Part shown: in pieces, positions 53,784 through 63,400 of the stretch | How positions within the stretch are numbered: position 1 is the stretch's first letter | Layout: each line of letters starts with the position of its first letter | Assembly: GCA_009777245.1 (NCBI GenBank) | Contig: WRMF01000006.1 | Coordinates: forward strand, 1 to 64,000 | From: Betaproteobacteria bacterium | GTDB taxonomy: Bacteria > Pseudomonadota > Gammaproteobacteria > Burkholderiales > Rhodocyclaceae | Direction: 5' to 3' | Length of the DNA: 64,000 nucleotides | The notes under the pieces: generated by a model | Told to the model about the DNA's origin: nothing | What the model saw: only the letters and a program-made list of their open reading frames with translations | Database searches by the model: none | Made by a program: the position numbers and the translations under genes

Positions 53784-54432
53784 AATAATTCCCCAGTCCT
53801 TTGGCTGTGTCAATGATGTTCTGCATGGCGCGTTCCTGGGCAAAGGACGAATCTTTATTCGACGGCATATGCCTGATGATGTCGCCAATGAACTCCGAGA
53901 AATCTATCTTATCAAAATCTATCCGGGCAAGTTCAGCTTCAGTAAAACCACGACATTCAGGCGACTTGGCGCTCCCCCATCCCATTCCTATTTGGGGTCG
54001 TGCTTGCTGGTGGATGATTCGCGCCAGCTTGCTTGGGAAGCAGCAATATCCTTCCTTTCGCTCATAGCATCCACCTAAACTTTTACTGGCGCACCACGAG
54101 CCGACGCGATGACAAAGTCCCTGCTTTCTCATCGCCCCGGTTACGAAATCATCATCGTCACACTCCAGGAGCATGGTTATGACCAGGATTATTATAGCGA
54201 TGACGAAACCGACCGGGTTGAAGGCAAAGGCAAACCCAGAACCTCCTACCCCAGCGCCCGCGCCGACATACGAGACGGTTACACCAAAAGTACCTGCGCT
54301 TGTTATACCACCAGCAATTGTTCCCGCAGCAGCACTACTCAACCCTGCCGTTGTTAGCGCACTTTGAATCATATTTGTTAACAACCCTCCAGTACCCTCA
54401 AACCCTGTAAATATATGTTTAGAACCTGACAT
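53776..54432 (-). CDS. TraN C-terminal domain protein (split TraN)
   Basis: Protein of 218 residues. A Gly/Ala-rich hydrophobic N-terminal half (GTIAGGITSAGTFGVTVSYV; GFVIAIIILVITMLLEC) is followed by the conserved TraN ending: CHRVGSWCASKSLGGCYERK, YCCFPSKLARIIHQQARPQI, WGSAKSPECRGFTEAELARI and FDKIDFSEF. In F-like and related systems this block closes a 600-900 residue TraN. Here it is a separate gene, upstream of the gene with the N-terminal-like part. The ATG at 54432 is preferred because the one at 54471 lies inside a perfect palindrome. No other transfer genes are in the window. Confidence 0.8.
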   Translation of the reverse strand: MSGSKHIFTGFEGTGGLLTNMIQSALTTAGLSSAAAGTIAGGITSAGTFGVTVSYVGAGAGVGGSGFAFAFNPVGFVIAIIILVITMLLECDDDDFVTGAMRKQGLCHRVGSWCASKSLGGCYERKEGYCCFPSKLARIIHQQARPQIGMGWGSAKSPECRGFTEAELARIDFDKIDFSEFIGDIIRHMPSNKDSSFAQERAMQNIIDTAKGLGNYYD

Positions 54433-54459
54433 TACAACGTTCTCTACATACGATGATTG

Positions 54460-54485
54460 AGCGACAGGCATGAATGCCTGTCGCT
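54460..54485. repeat. Perfect 26-base palindrome
   Basis: AGCGACAGGCATG is followed directly by AATGCCTGTCGCT, nearly exactly the two outer arms of the repeat at 86-228 without the 117 bases between. It may be a terminator for the convergent-side genes or the empty form of that element. Confidence 0.6.
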
Positions 54486-54514
54486 AATTTCTTGCTCCCG
54501 ACCTGCCGCACAGG

Positions 54515-55423
54515 CTAAACAGCTTTTGTCCCGTCCGGCAGGGATGAGCGCAGGGTTTGGTACAGAATATCAATCGCCTGCGGGCGGGTAAAAGTGACGC
54601 GCCAAGCCAGAAGGACGCGGCGCAGGGGAGCCGGTGGAACAAAGGGACGAACAGAGAAAAGTTCACTTTCCGGCCATGCTTTTGCAGCGGAAGCGGGTAC
54701 AACGGCAATGCCCGCGCCGCTGGCTGCCATGTGTCGCAACGTCTCCAGCGAGCTTGATTCCAGCGCCTGATTGAGATTTTCCGGCGCGGATAGTTGCGGA
54801 CAGGCCGTAACCACCTGATCCCGAAAACAATTACCCTGCCCCAAAAGCAGCAATTCGCTTGGGTCAAGGTCTGCATTGTCAATGGCTTCCTGCCGGCAGA
54901 GCGGATGATTGGTCGGCAAGACGATTCTGAATTCTTCCTCATAAAGCGGGCGGGTTACGACACCGGGCAGATTGAAAGGAGCCGCGATAATGGCCGCGTC
55001 AAGCTCGCCGCTTTTCAGCAAATCGGACAGCCGATGCGTAAAATTTTCCTGTAGATACAAGGGAATATCAGGCGCGGCTCTGTGCAGGGCGGGAACCAGA
55101 CGAGGCAAAAGATAAGGCGCGATGGTGTAAATGACGCCCAGACGAAGAGAGCCGACCAAGGGATTCCTTCCAAGCTGGGCGATTTCTTCAATCATTGTCA
55201 CTTCCTGGAGAGCCTTTTCCGCCTGCTCGCAAATTTGTTCTCCTATTGGAGTCAAGCGAATATCGCCGGGCGAACGCTCAAAAAGAAGCACGCCCAGGCG
55301 TTCCTCAAATTTTTTCACAGCGACGGACAGGGTAGGCTGGCTGACATGGCAACGCTCGGCAGCGCGCCGGAAATGTTTTTCCCGCGCAAGAGCCACGATA
55401 TAGCGAAGTTCGGCAAGGCTCAT
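54515..55423 (-). CDS. oxyR: Hydrogen-peroxide-responsive regulator OxyR
   Basis: LysR-type regulator of 302 residues. The N-terminal winged helix-turn-helix includes [27 protein letters not shown]. The redox pair is C199 and C208 in [17 protein letters not shown], at the same positions as in E. coli OxyR, so it should sense H2O2 by disulfide formation. It overlaps the upstream hemA stop by four bases and is probably cotranscribed with it; coupling heme synthesis to oxidative-stress control is plausible. Confidence 0.94.
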   Translation of the reverse strand: MSLAELRYIVALAREKHFRRAAERCHVSQPTLSVAVKKFEERLGVLLFERSPGDIRLTPIGEQICEQAEKALQEVTMIEEIAQLGRNPLVGSLRLGVIYTIAPYLLPRLVPALHRAAPDIPLYLQENFTHRLSDLLKSGELDAAIIAAPFNLPGVVTRPLYEEEFRIVLPTNHPLCRQEAIDNADLDPSELLLLGQGNCFRDQVVTACPQLSAPENLNQALESSSLETLRHMAASGAGIAVVPASAAKAWPESELFSVRPFVPPAPLRRVLLAWRVTFTRPQAIDILYQTLRSSLPDGTKAV

Positions 55424-56676
55424 GGCTGCAATCCGCGCGGCTGGAAAAGCCGCATCAGCACACGCTGCAAATCGGCGCTTTCTTCATTTCCGGCCTGGCG
55501 CAATGCCTGCGTGGGCGCATGGAGAAACTTGTTGGTCAACCGGGTCGAGAGTTGTTCCAAAACTTCTTCTGGCGTCTCGCCCGCATGAAGGCGTTTCACG
55601 GCGCGATCAAGCTCGTGCCGTCGGGCGCGCTCGGCTGAATCCCGCAAATCCCGAATCATGGGAACGGCATCCAGCGAGGCCAGCCATTTCATGAAATCCG
55701 CCGTTTGTCCCTCGATTATCGCCTCGGCCTCGGCCGCCGCAGCCTGCCGCGACTCAACCCCACTGGTCACAATTCCGGCAAGGTCATCCACAGTGTAGAG
55801 GAAAACATCATTCAGCATTCCCACTTCCGGCTCGATGTCGCGCGGCACGGCAAGGTCTACCATGAACATGGGGCGACGCCGACGCGCTTTCAGCGAGCGT
55901 TCCACCAGACCCAGGCCGATAATGGGCAGGGGCGAGGCGGTGCATGAAATCACGATGTCGTGCTCAAACAGTGTTCCGGCTATTTCATCCAGGCGGATAG
56001 CGCGACCATTGAAGCGTTCCGCCAGCGCCGCGCCCCGTTCCACGGTACGATTGGCGATTGTGACGGCGGCAGGCGAGCGGGCGCAAAAATGGGCGGCGGA
56101 AAGTTCGATCATCTCGCCTGCGCCGACCAAAAGCAGTTTTTGCGCGCTTATGGATTCAAATATACGCTCCGCCAGTTGCACGGCGGCGGCGGCCATCGAA
56201 ATAACATTCGCGCCGATTGCGGTATCGCTCCTCACTCCCTTGGCAACGGAAAAGGCGCGTTGAAACAGGCGATGCAGATTCCCGCCCAGACTTCCGGCCT
56301 CTTCGGCCAGTCGCGCCGCTTCCTTGATCTGACCCAGAATCTGCGTTTCTCCAAGCACCATCGAATCCAGACCGGAGGCAACCCGAAACAGATGTCTCGC
56401 CGCTTCATCCTGCCTCAACATGTACATGAACGGTTGCAGCCGGGAAAGTTCAACGCGATGATGAGCGGCAAGCCATTCTCCCAATGCTTCCGGCGCCTCT
56501 GTCATGGCGTAAACCTCGGTGCGATTGCAGGTGGACAAGATCACCGCCTCGCTTGCCGCAGTCTTGTGTATCAACGACGCCAAGGCTTCCGGCAGCGTTT
56601 CGGCAGGAAAGGCCACCTGCTCGCGGATGTCGAGCGGCGCGGTATGGTGATTGATGCCAAGTACGAAAATGGACAT
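55420..56676 (-). CDS. hemA: Glutamyl-tRNA reductase
   Basis: First committed enzyme of C5-pathway tetrapyrrole synthesis, 418 residues from [20 protein letters not shown]; upstream codons to 56733 are open but not family-like. STCNRTEVY contains the nucleophilic Cys; [15 protein letters not shown], the NADPH-binding [13 protein letters not shown] and the C-terminal dimerisation helices ([23 protein letters not shown]) are present. prfA, often next, is absent; oxyR follows. Confidence 0.96.
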   Translation of the reverse strand: MSIFVLGINHHTAPLDIREQVAFPAETLPEALASLIHKTAASEAVILSTCNRTEVYAMTEAPEALGEWLAAHHRVELSRLQPFMYMLRQDEAARHLFRVASGLDSMVLGETQILGQIKEAARLAEEAGSLGGNLHRLFQRAFSVAKGVRSDTAIGANVISMAAAAVQLAERIFESISAQKLLLVGAGEMIELSAAHFCARSPAAVTIANRTVERGAALAERFNGRAIRLDEIAGTLFEHDIVISCTASPLPIIGLGLVERSLKARRRRPMFMVDLAVPRDIEPEVGMLNDVFLYTVDDLAGIVTSGVESRQAAAAEAEAIIEGQTADFMKWLASLDAVPMIRDLRDSAERARRHELDRAVKRLHAGETPEEVLEQLSTRLTNKFLHAPTQALRQAGNEESADLQRVLMRLFQPRGLQP

Positions 56677-56984
56677 GAGCCGAATAAATTGACCGGAAAG
56701 CGTCCGGCGCGTGGATAGGAGCCGAGATTGCAAGGAGCGCCATTATCTCATATTGCCCATGAATCATCCCAACGGTTGAGACTTCCTCGCGGCGAGTGGG
56801 AGGGAGGTTGGGAAGAGGGTAAGTCTACTGGCTTGATTCTCGCCTTCGCTGGAATGACAAGTAGGCAAAAAAGGAGCACAAAATTGACGCACTTCAATCA
56901 AAACCGCTCTGGTTGTTCTCCTGCCGCATTGCCGCCAAGGTGTTTACGAGTAGTGATGCTAAATAATATCGCTCCCTGTTTTTG

Positions 56985-57108
56985 AACACGCGTCGAGCGC
57001 TCACCTCGCCATTTATGACGTGGAGAGCGAGACAGTTGTTTTTGGAACCGAAGGCTTTCTAACTTGTGTCGAGGAATCCCCGGCCTTTAGGCCAGAGTGA
57101 CTCAAGTC
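56985..57108. repeat. Composite intergenic repeat, inverted copy
   Basis: ACACGCGTCGAGCGCTCACC, CTCGCCATTTATGACG, GAGAGCGAGACAGTTGTTTT, CGAAGGCTTTCTAACTTGTG, GAGGAATCCCCGGCCTTTAGGCC. All blocks of the 30.4-kb copy are present in reverse order. Upstream, 56780-56830 holds a CTCGCGGCGAGTGGGAGG palindrome fragment; the remaining gap shows no gene. Confidence 0.72.
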
Positions 57109-57168
57109 TAAAATTTTCGAGATGAATTCGAGGAACGCATACTCGGTTTGCCCGGTACAATCCCCTCC

Positions 57169-60100
57169 ATGCTGTGCATCCACACCTCAAACCGCTACGA
57201 AATCCTGCGCGAACTGTTGCTGGCTCATATCTTTGCCGCGCCGGAAAATCCTTTTGCCTTGCAGGAAATCATCGTTCCCGGCACGGCGATCCAGTCCGAT
57301 CTGGAACGCGCTCTGGCAGACCGGCACGGGGTGGCGGCGGGAATCCTGTTTTCCTTTCCCGGTCGCTGGCTCTGGCAGCGCATTACTGCCCTGTTGCCGG
57401 ATGTGGCGAAAGATTCCCCCTTCGCGCCGGAGCGTTCAGTCTGGCGCATCACGCGCCTGCTTGCCGATAATGCCTTTATCCGGCAAACGCCCGCGCTCTT
57501 TGACTATCTGGCGGATGCCGACCCATTGATGCGGCATGAGTTGGCGGCAAAGATAGCCGCCCTGTTTTCCGCCTACGCAATTTATCGTCCCGATTATCTG
57601 ACAACCTGGCAGGCGGGGCGAACGATAAAGACCGGCTATCCCCTCCCGCATGAGAACTGGCAGGCGGAATTATGGCGCAAACTCGCAGCGGAACTCGGTC
57701 TGGGCACGGAACATCCGGCGCGGCTTTTCTTCACCGCCCTTGCCGACAAAGAGGAAAACGCGGCGGGGAAATCAAGGCTGACGCATGACTTATCCGTCTT
57801 TTGCCTTCACGAATTGCCGCCGCTCTATCTTGAGATGCTGACCCGCATTGCCGAACGGGTTGACGTTCATCTTTATCTCCTCAATCCCTGCCGTGAGTAC
57901 TGGACGGATCTGCCAACGACAAAAAACATGGCGCGGCTGGAAGCCTTGGGACGCGCGGATTTTCTTACTCCGGGACACCCCTTGCTGACCGACTGGGGGC
58001 GACAAACTCAAACGCTATTTACCATGCTTCTTGAAAATGACGCCGTTGCCGGAACCGAGCATTTCCAGCCCGGCACGGGAGAATCGCTCCTCGTTCGCCT
58101 GCAAAACAGCATTCTGGATGGGGAGCCGCCCGCCCCGGGCGCATGGTCGCTGTCTGACACAGACCGCAGCGTGGAAATCCATGTCGCCCATTCCCTGTTT
58201 CGCCAACTGGAAATCCTGCGCGATCAGTTACTCGCCCGCCTGGCTAACATCCCGCTCGCGGGGGAGGGGAGTAAAGCCAGACCATGCGATAAGAGCGATA
58301 CGCAAAGCCCGCTCACTCTCTCGGACATTGTGGTACTGCTTCCCGATCTGGAAAGCGCCGCGCCCTGGATCGATGCGGTGTTTGCGCGAGATGCGCCGCG
58401 CATCCCCTACACCATCACCGGCTATGCCGCCGCCAAAAAAAACGCAATCGCCCGTCTGCTCCTTGCCCTGATGAATCTGGCCGCGCCGGGTTCACGCCTG
58501 ACCGCCAATGAGGTATTCGCCTTTTTGCGCGAATTTGCCGCTCTCCTTGGCTTGTCCGCCAATGATGCGGAAAGCCTGTGCGCCGCGCTGAAGGAAGCCG
58601 GAGCGCGGTGGGGAATGGACGCCGGAATATCGCCGGAAGCGCGGCATACCTGGCGCGACGCTCTGGCGCGTCTGTTCCTGGGCTACGCGCTGCCCGCGCA
58701 ACATGGCGGCGCAACCTCCATCTCTACCGAGCCTTTTCTGGCTCTGTTGCCAGCGGGCAATCTGGCCGGTTCCCGCGCCCGGATTCTGGGGAGCGCATGG
58801 CTGTTTCTCGAACGTATGGAAAAATTGCAAAAGGCGATTCGTAATCCTCTTTCCGCCGAGGGCTGGCGCGAACTATGGCAGCAAATACTGGACGAATGGC
58901 TGGATAAGGGCATGACCGCCATCGCCAACACGCCGGACATGACGGCGGACGCCGCCTTGCGCCAGACCATAGCCGCAATCCATACGCTCTGCGACAACAT
59001 GGCGGCTGCCGATGACCTGCCGATACCTGCCGAAGTCGCCCTTGCCGCGCTGGAACAAGCCCTGCAAACGGAAGCGTTCGGCGCAAAGCCTTCCGGCGCG
59101 CTTACCTTCGCACCGCTTTTTGCCTTGCGCTCGCTCCCTTATCGGATGATCTGCGTTTTGGGACTGGAAGACGGCGTGTTTCCCCGCCGCGCGCAAACGC
59201 CTGAATTCGACCTGATGCCGCTTTTGCCCCGCTTGGGCGACAAGAGACAGAACCTTGATGAGCGTAACCTGTTTCTCGATACTATCCTGTCCGCCCGCGA
59301 AACCCTTTATCTTGGCTATTCCGGCAGAAGCCAGCGCGACGACGGCGAGCTTCCCCCTTCGCTTCCGCTTGCCGAATTGCGGGATTTTCTCGGCAAGGCC
59401 ACCGGCGCTCCGCCGGAACGCCTGCAAGTTATCCATTCCCTGCAAGCCTTCTCCCCTGAATATTTTTCCGGCGATCCCCGCCTGACCAGCTTTCGGCAGG
59501 ATTACGCCGAAGCCCTGCAACATGCTTCGGGAAAGGGCGAGGCCGCGCCATTTTTCGCCGTGCCCCTTTCGCCGCTTGGCGAGAAGCGGCTGTGGCTGCC
59601 GGAATTACAAATGTTCTTCCAACATCCGGCGCGCGCCCTGCTCATGGAGAGACTCGGCATTCGCCTGCCCGACGCGGCGGATGAGACAGAAGACATCGAG
59701 CCGCAAACCGCGCTTCCCCTGCCCCGCTACAATCTCAATCAGCGTTTGCTTGCGGCGGCTCTGTCCGGCGCGGACGAGGAGCGCATCTTCCGTCTTGCGG
59801 CAAGCGGGGTTGAATATCCGGGCGGACGCTTTGGCGAAGCATTGCTGAAAACGGAAACAAAGGCCGTCATCGCCTACGCCAATCGCCTGTTGTCGTACTG
59901 GCGCAATCGAGAGAAGCGCGACATATCCCTGCCGCTGCATGAACATATCCTTATGGCTTCCCTCTCCGATTTAACGCCGGATGGCCTCATGGCTTTTCGT
60001 TACGCCAATATCAGGGGGCGCGACTACATCACAACCTGGCTCGCGCATCTTGTCTTGAACACGGATGGCGGTATGCTGCGAACCCGCTTTTTTGCCCGCG

Positions 60101-60426
60101 ATCAGGATTTTTCCTTCGCGCCGCTGGCGCAGGATGAGGCGACGGCGCTGCTTGCCGACTGGCTAGCCGCCTGGCAGGACGGTTGCCGAAAACCTCTTGC
60201 CTTCTACCCGGAAACAGCCTGGGTCTGGCAGCGGCAGGGCGAAGCCGCCGGACGCCGGAAATGGCTGGGTAGCGACTATTCCCGCGCCGAAGCGGATGAC
60301 TGGTGGCGGCTTGCCTTGGGGCATTCCGCTCTGGAAGATGCCTTGAATGATGATTTCGCCCACTGGCGGGAGCGGCTTCTTAATCCGTTGGCGGAATATC
60401 TGGAACCCATGCCGGAACAACCATGA
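57169..60426 (+). CDS. recC: Exodeoxyribonuclease V gamma subunit RecC
   Basis: Chi-recognition subunit of the RecBCD helicase-nuclease, 1085 residues from MLCIHTSNRYEILRELLL (compare MLRVYHSNRLDVLEAL of E. coli). Conserved parts include FSFPGRWLWQRI, WQAELWRKLAAELG, VDVHLYLLNPCREYWTDL, TFAPLFALRSLPYRMICVLG, LEDGVFPRR and ETLYLGYSGRSQRDDGELPPS. Around residues 357-385 an insertion (IPLAGEGSKARPCDKSDTQS) is encoded by a dispersed palindromic repeat, just before LSDIVVLLPDLE. The gene overlaps recB by four bases. Confidence 0.93.
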   Translation: MLCIHTSNRYEILRELLLAHIFAAPENPFALQEIIVPGTAIQSDLERALADRHGVAAGILFSFPGRWLWQRITALLPDVAKDSPFAPERSVWRITRLLADNAFIRQTPALFDYLADADPLMRHELAAKIAALFSAYAIYRPDYLTTWQAGRTIKTGYPLPHENWQAELWRKLAAELGLGTEHPARLFFTALADKEENAAGKSRLTHDLSVFCLHELPPLYLEMLTRIAERVDVHLYLLNPCREYWTDLPTTKNMARLEALGRADFLTPGHPLLTDWGRQTQTLFTMLLENDAVAGTEHFQPGTGESLLVRLQNSILDGEPPAPGAWSLSDTDRSVEIHVAHSLFRQLEILRDQLLARLANIPLAGEGSKARPCDKSDTQSPLTLSDIVVLLPDLESAAPWIDAVFARDAPRIPYTITGYAAAKKNAIARLLLALMNLAAPGSRLTANEVFAFLREFAALLGLSANDAESLCAALKEAGARWGMDAGISPEARHTWRDALARLFLGYALPAQHGGATSISTEPFLALLPAGNLAGSRARILGSAWLFLERMEKLQKAIRNPLSAEGWRELWQQILDEWLDKGMTAIANTPDMTADAALRQTIAAIHTLCDNMAAADDLPIPAEVALAALEQALQTEAFGAKPSGALTFAPLFALRSLPYRMICVLGLEDGVFPRRAQTPEFDLMPLLPRLGDKRQNLDERNLFLDTILSARETLYLGYSGRSQRDDGELPPSLPLAELRDFLGKATGAPPERLQVIHSLQAFSPEYFSGDPRLTSFRQDYAEALQHASGKGEAAPFFAVPLSPLGEKRLWLPELQMFFQHPARALLMERLGIRLPDAADETEDIEPQTALPLPRYNLNQRLLAAALSGADEERIFRLAASGVEYPGGRFGEALLKTETKAVIAYANRLLSYWRNREKRDISLPLHEHILMASLSDLTPDGLMAFRYANIRGRDYITTWLAHLVLNTDGGMLRTRFFARDQDFSFAPLAQDEATALLADWLAAWQDGCRKPLAFYPETAWVWQRQGEAAGRRKWLGSDYSRAEADDWWRLALGHSALEDALNDDFAHWRERLLNPLAEYLEPMPEQP
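58248..58315. repeat. Palindrome-derived insertion inside recC
   Basis: CCCGCTCGCGGGGGAGGGGAG and adjoining bases encode PLAGEGS, the same peptide that a longer copy encodes in recB (63.22 kb). The insertion keeps the frame. Confidence 0.65.
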
Positions 60427-63400
60427 CAACAGCCATGACGCGCGAACTGGAACTCCTCTCTTGTCCCCTGACCGGAAGGGTGTTAATCGAAGCCTCGGCA
60501 GGCACGGGCAAAACCTGGTCTATCTGCGCCTTGATCGTGCGCCTCGTGCTGGAAAAACATCTGGAACTCCGGCAGATTCTGGTATTGACTTTTACCCGCG
60601 CTGCCACAGCCGAATTGAAAACGCGGGTTCGCGCCCGTCTGGAAGAAGCCTTGCGCCATATAACCGCCGCAGTCTCCGGCGATCCGACGCTTGCCGCGTT
60701 ATTTGCTAAACTGGAGAGTGGCGGACAGTCCAGAGCGGAAATGGCGGCAAGGTTAAGGCAGGCGTTATCATCATTCGATGAGGCCGCAATTTTCACCATG
60801 CATGCCTTTTGCCAGCGAGTATTGGCCGACATGCCGCTCCTCTCCCGACAGCCGCTTGCCATGAATTTCAGCGAAGATGGCGATGCTGGCGGCGGCCTGC
60901 TGACCGAGGTTGCGGCGGATTTCTGGCGGCGGCGCGTCATGTTCGGCGATGAGTCAGACCTGTTCCTTCGCTGGCTTGATGAGAAAAAATTAAGCCCGGA
61001 AAATCTTGAGCGACTGGCCATTCGGCATATGCAGCGTCCGCTTGCCGAAGCGCGTTGGCCGGAAGCGTTGGAAGCCGCCGCCGCTCCGAATGAAGCTGAA
61101 CTGCAAGCCGCCTTTATAACGGCGGCAAAAATCTGGCAGACGGAACAGGAAGCAATTTTTACGCTGCTGGCAGACAAAATCAGCGAGCGAGGACTTAGCG
61201 CGGTCTCTTACAAGGCAGATAAACTCTCAATCTGGCGGGATGCCTGGAGCCGCTATTTCGCCGCCGACTTGCCGACCCAAACCTTCGAGGCGATGAAATT
61301 CCTCTGCGCCTCTTATCTGGCGGCAAAAAGCAACAAGGGGCATGAACCGCCGGAGCACCCGTTTTTCTTGCAGGCGGACAAGCTCTGCGAATGGGCAAAC
61401 GCCGGACAGCATTTTTGCGAAACACGCTTAATCGTGCTGCAACGGGATTTTCTGGAATTTTTTCCCGCCCTGCTTGCCAAATTGAAACGACGGCGGCGTC
61501 ATCTCGACTTCAACGACATGCTCCTCTACGTCTATCGGGCGCTGAAGGGAGAGAACGGTAACGCCTTGGCAAAACGGCTGCGGGAAACTTATCCCGCCGC
61601 CCTGATTGACGAGTTTCAGGATACCGACCCACTGCAATACGCGATTTTTCAGGCCATTTATGATGGAGCGGCAGATACCGCGCTCTTCTTCGTGGGCGAT
61701 CCCAAGCAGGCCATTTACAGTTTTCGTCAGGCGGATTTGCCGACTTACTTCGCCGCCCGAAAAACAGTCTCGCCGGAACAGACTTTTGGCCTGAACCATA
61801 ATCAGCGTTCCGCTAAAGGCGTTCTTGCCGGCATCAACGCCTTGTTTTGCGCGCAAGCCAATCCCTTTATGCTGACTGACCTTGCCTTTCCCGCAGCGTT
61901 AAGGGGCGAAAAACCATTGCCGCGCTTTGCTGATGAAAGCGGCATTGAGCGTCCCGCCTTTTCTTTCTGGCAACCGCCGGAAGCTGATGAGCGGGCAGCG
62001 GCTCTGTGGTCGGTCAAAACCACTGCGGCGGAAATAGCGCGGCTCCTGGCGGCAGCCCGCGCCGGAAAAATCCGGGTCAATGATAAACCTGTGGAAGCCA
62101 GACGCATCGCCGTTCTGGTACGTACCAACAAGGAAGGGCGGCAAGTCCGGCGGGCGCTTGCCGCCTTCGGGGTGCGTTCGGTGGAGTTGTCACTCGACAG
62201 CGTATATAAAAGCGAGACCGCGACAGAGCTTGCCCTGGTTCTGGCGGCAATGCTTGCTCCCCGCGATATTCGCCGGATAAAGGCTGCGCTTGCCACCCGC
62301 CTGTTCGGCTTTTCCGCCCCGGAAATTTTGGGGCTTGCGAACCTCTCCCCTCTCCCACTTGTGGGGTCTTGCAGACGGCAATTAGGGTCGGGGGAGAGGA
62401 CGGGGGAGCCGGAGAGGGCAGAGAGGGACGACCGCGCCGAAAACAATGAATCCCTGCTCACGTCGCAAATTGAGCTATTCTCCCGCGCCAATCGGCTCTG
62501 GCAGGAAAAAGGCATTCTTGCGGCGTTGACCGTCATGGAAGCGGAAGGCAAATTTTCCGCTCGCCTGCTTGCCTTGCCGGATGGCGAACGCTCCCTGACC
62601 GATTATCTGCATCTTCAGGAATTGCTGCACGGCGAAGAAGCGGCTGGAAAATTGACGCCAGAACGCTTATTCGAGGCATTCTCGCTTGCCTTGCAGAATC
62701 CTCCGGGCGGAGAAGCTACGCAAATACGGCTGGAATCAGGGCTTGATCTGGTGCGAATCGTCACCATCCACAAAGCCAAGGGGCTGGAATACGACATCGT
62801 TTTTTGTCCTCTTCTCTGGAAAAATCATCATCCGCCGCCCGACAAAATGCCGGGGGAGATTTACCATGATAACGGCGCGTCCATTATTGACTATCGCCCG
62901 GAAACTGCGGCGACCGGCAAGCAACTGGCACGTCTGGAAGAAGCGGAAGAGTCGCTGCGCCTGATTTACGTGGCATTGACTCGCGCCGCGCTCCGCTGCT
63001 ATCTGGTATGCAATCCCCTGCCTGCCAACAGTCTTTTGAATTGGCTGGCGGCAGGAGAACACTATGCCCCCTTAACCTGGCTTGGCAAGGAGAAGAAGCG
63101 CCTGCCGGATGAAGACGCCATCCGCCTTGCCTGGCAGCGCATAGCCGAAGCGGCGGGTAGCAGCGTGGATAGCTATCCGTTAGATGCCGCCGCGAGTTCC
63201 GCAAAAGATGGCGAGCCTTTCTCCCCTCTCCCGCTCGCGGGAGAGGGGTCGGGGGAGAGGGTGAGCGTTGAAGATTCAAAACCAGTGGGAGAGGGGAGTA
63301 GCGGGCGTAACTATATTTCGCCGCCTGTTTTTCCCGCTCGCTCGCTTTATTCCGACTGGCGGCTGGAGAGTTTTTCCGGTTTGGCGCGCGGCGCGGCATG

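Noticed and set aside
50615-54432. Integrated conjugative element
   Set aside because: Only TraN-like parts are found; relaxase, coupling protein, pilus assembly genes, integrase and att sites are not visible.
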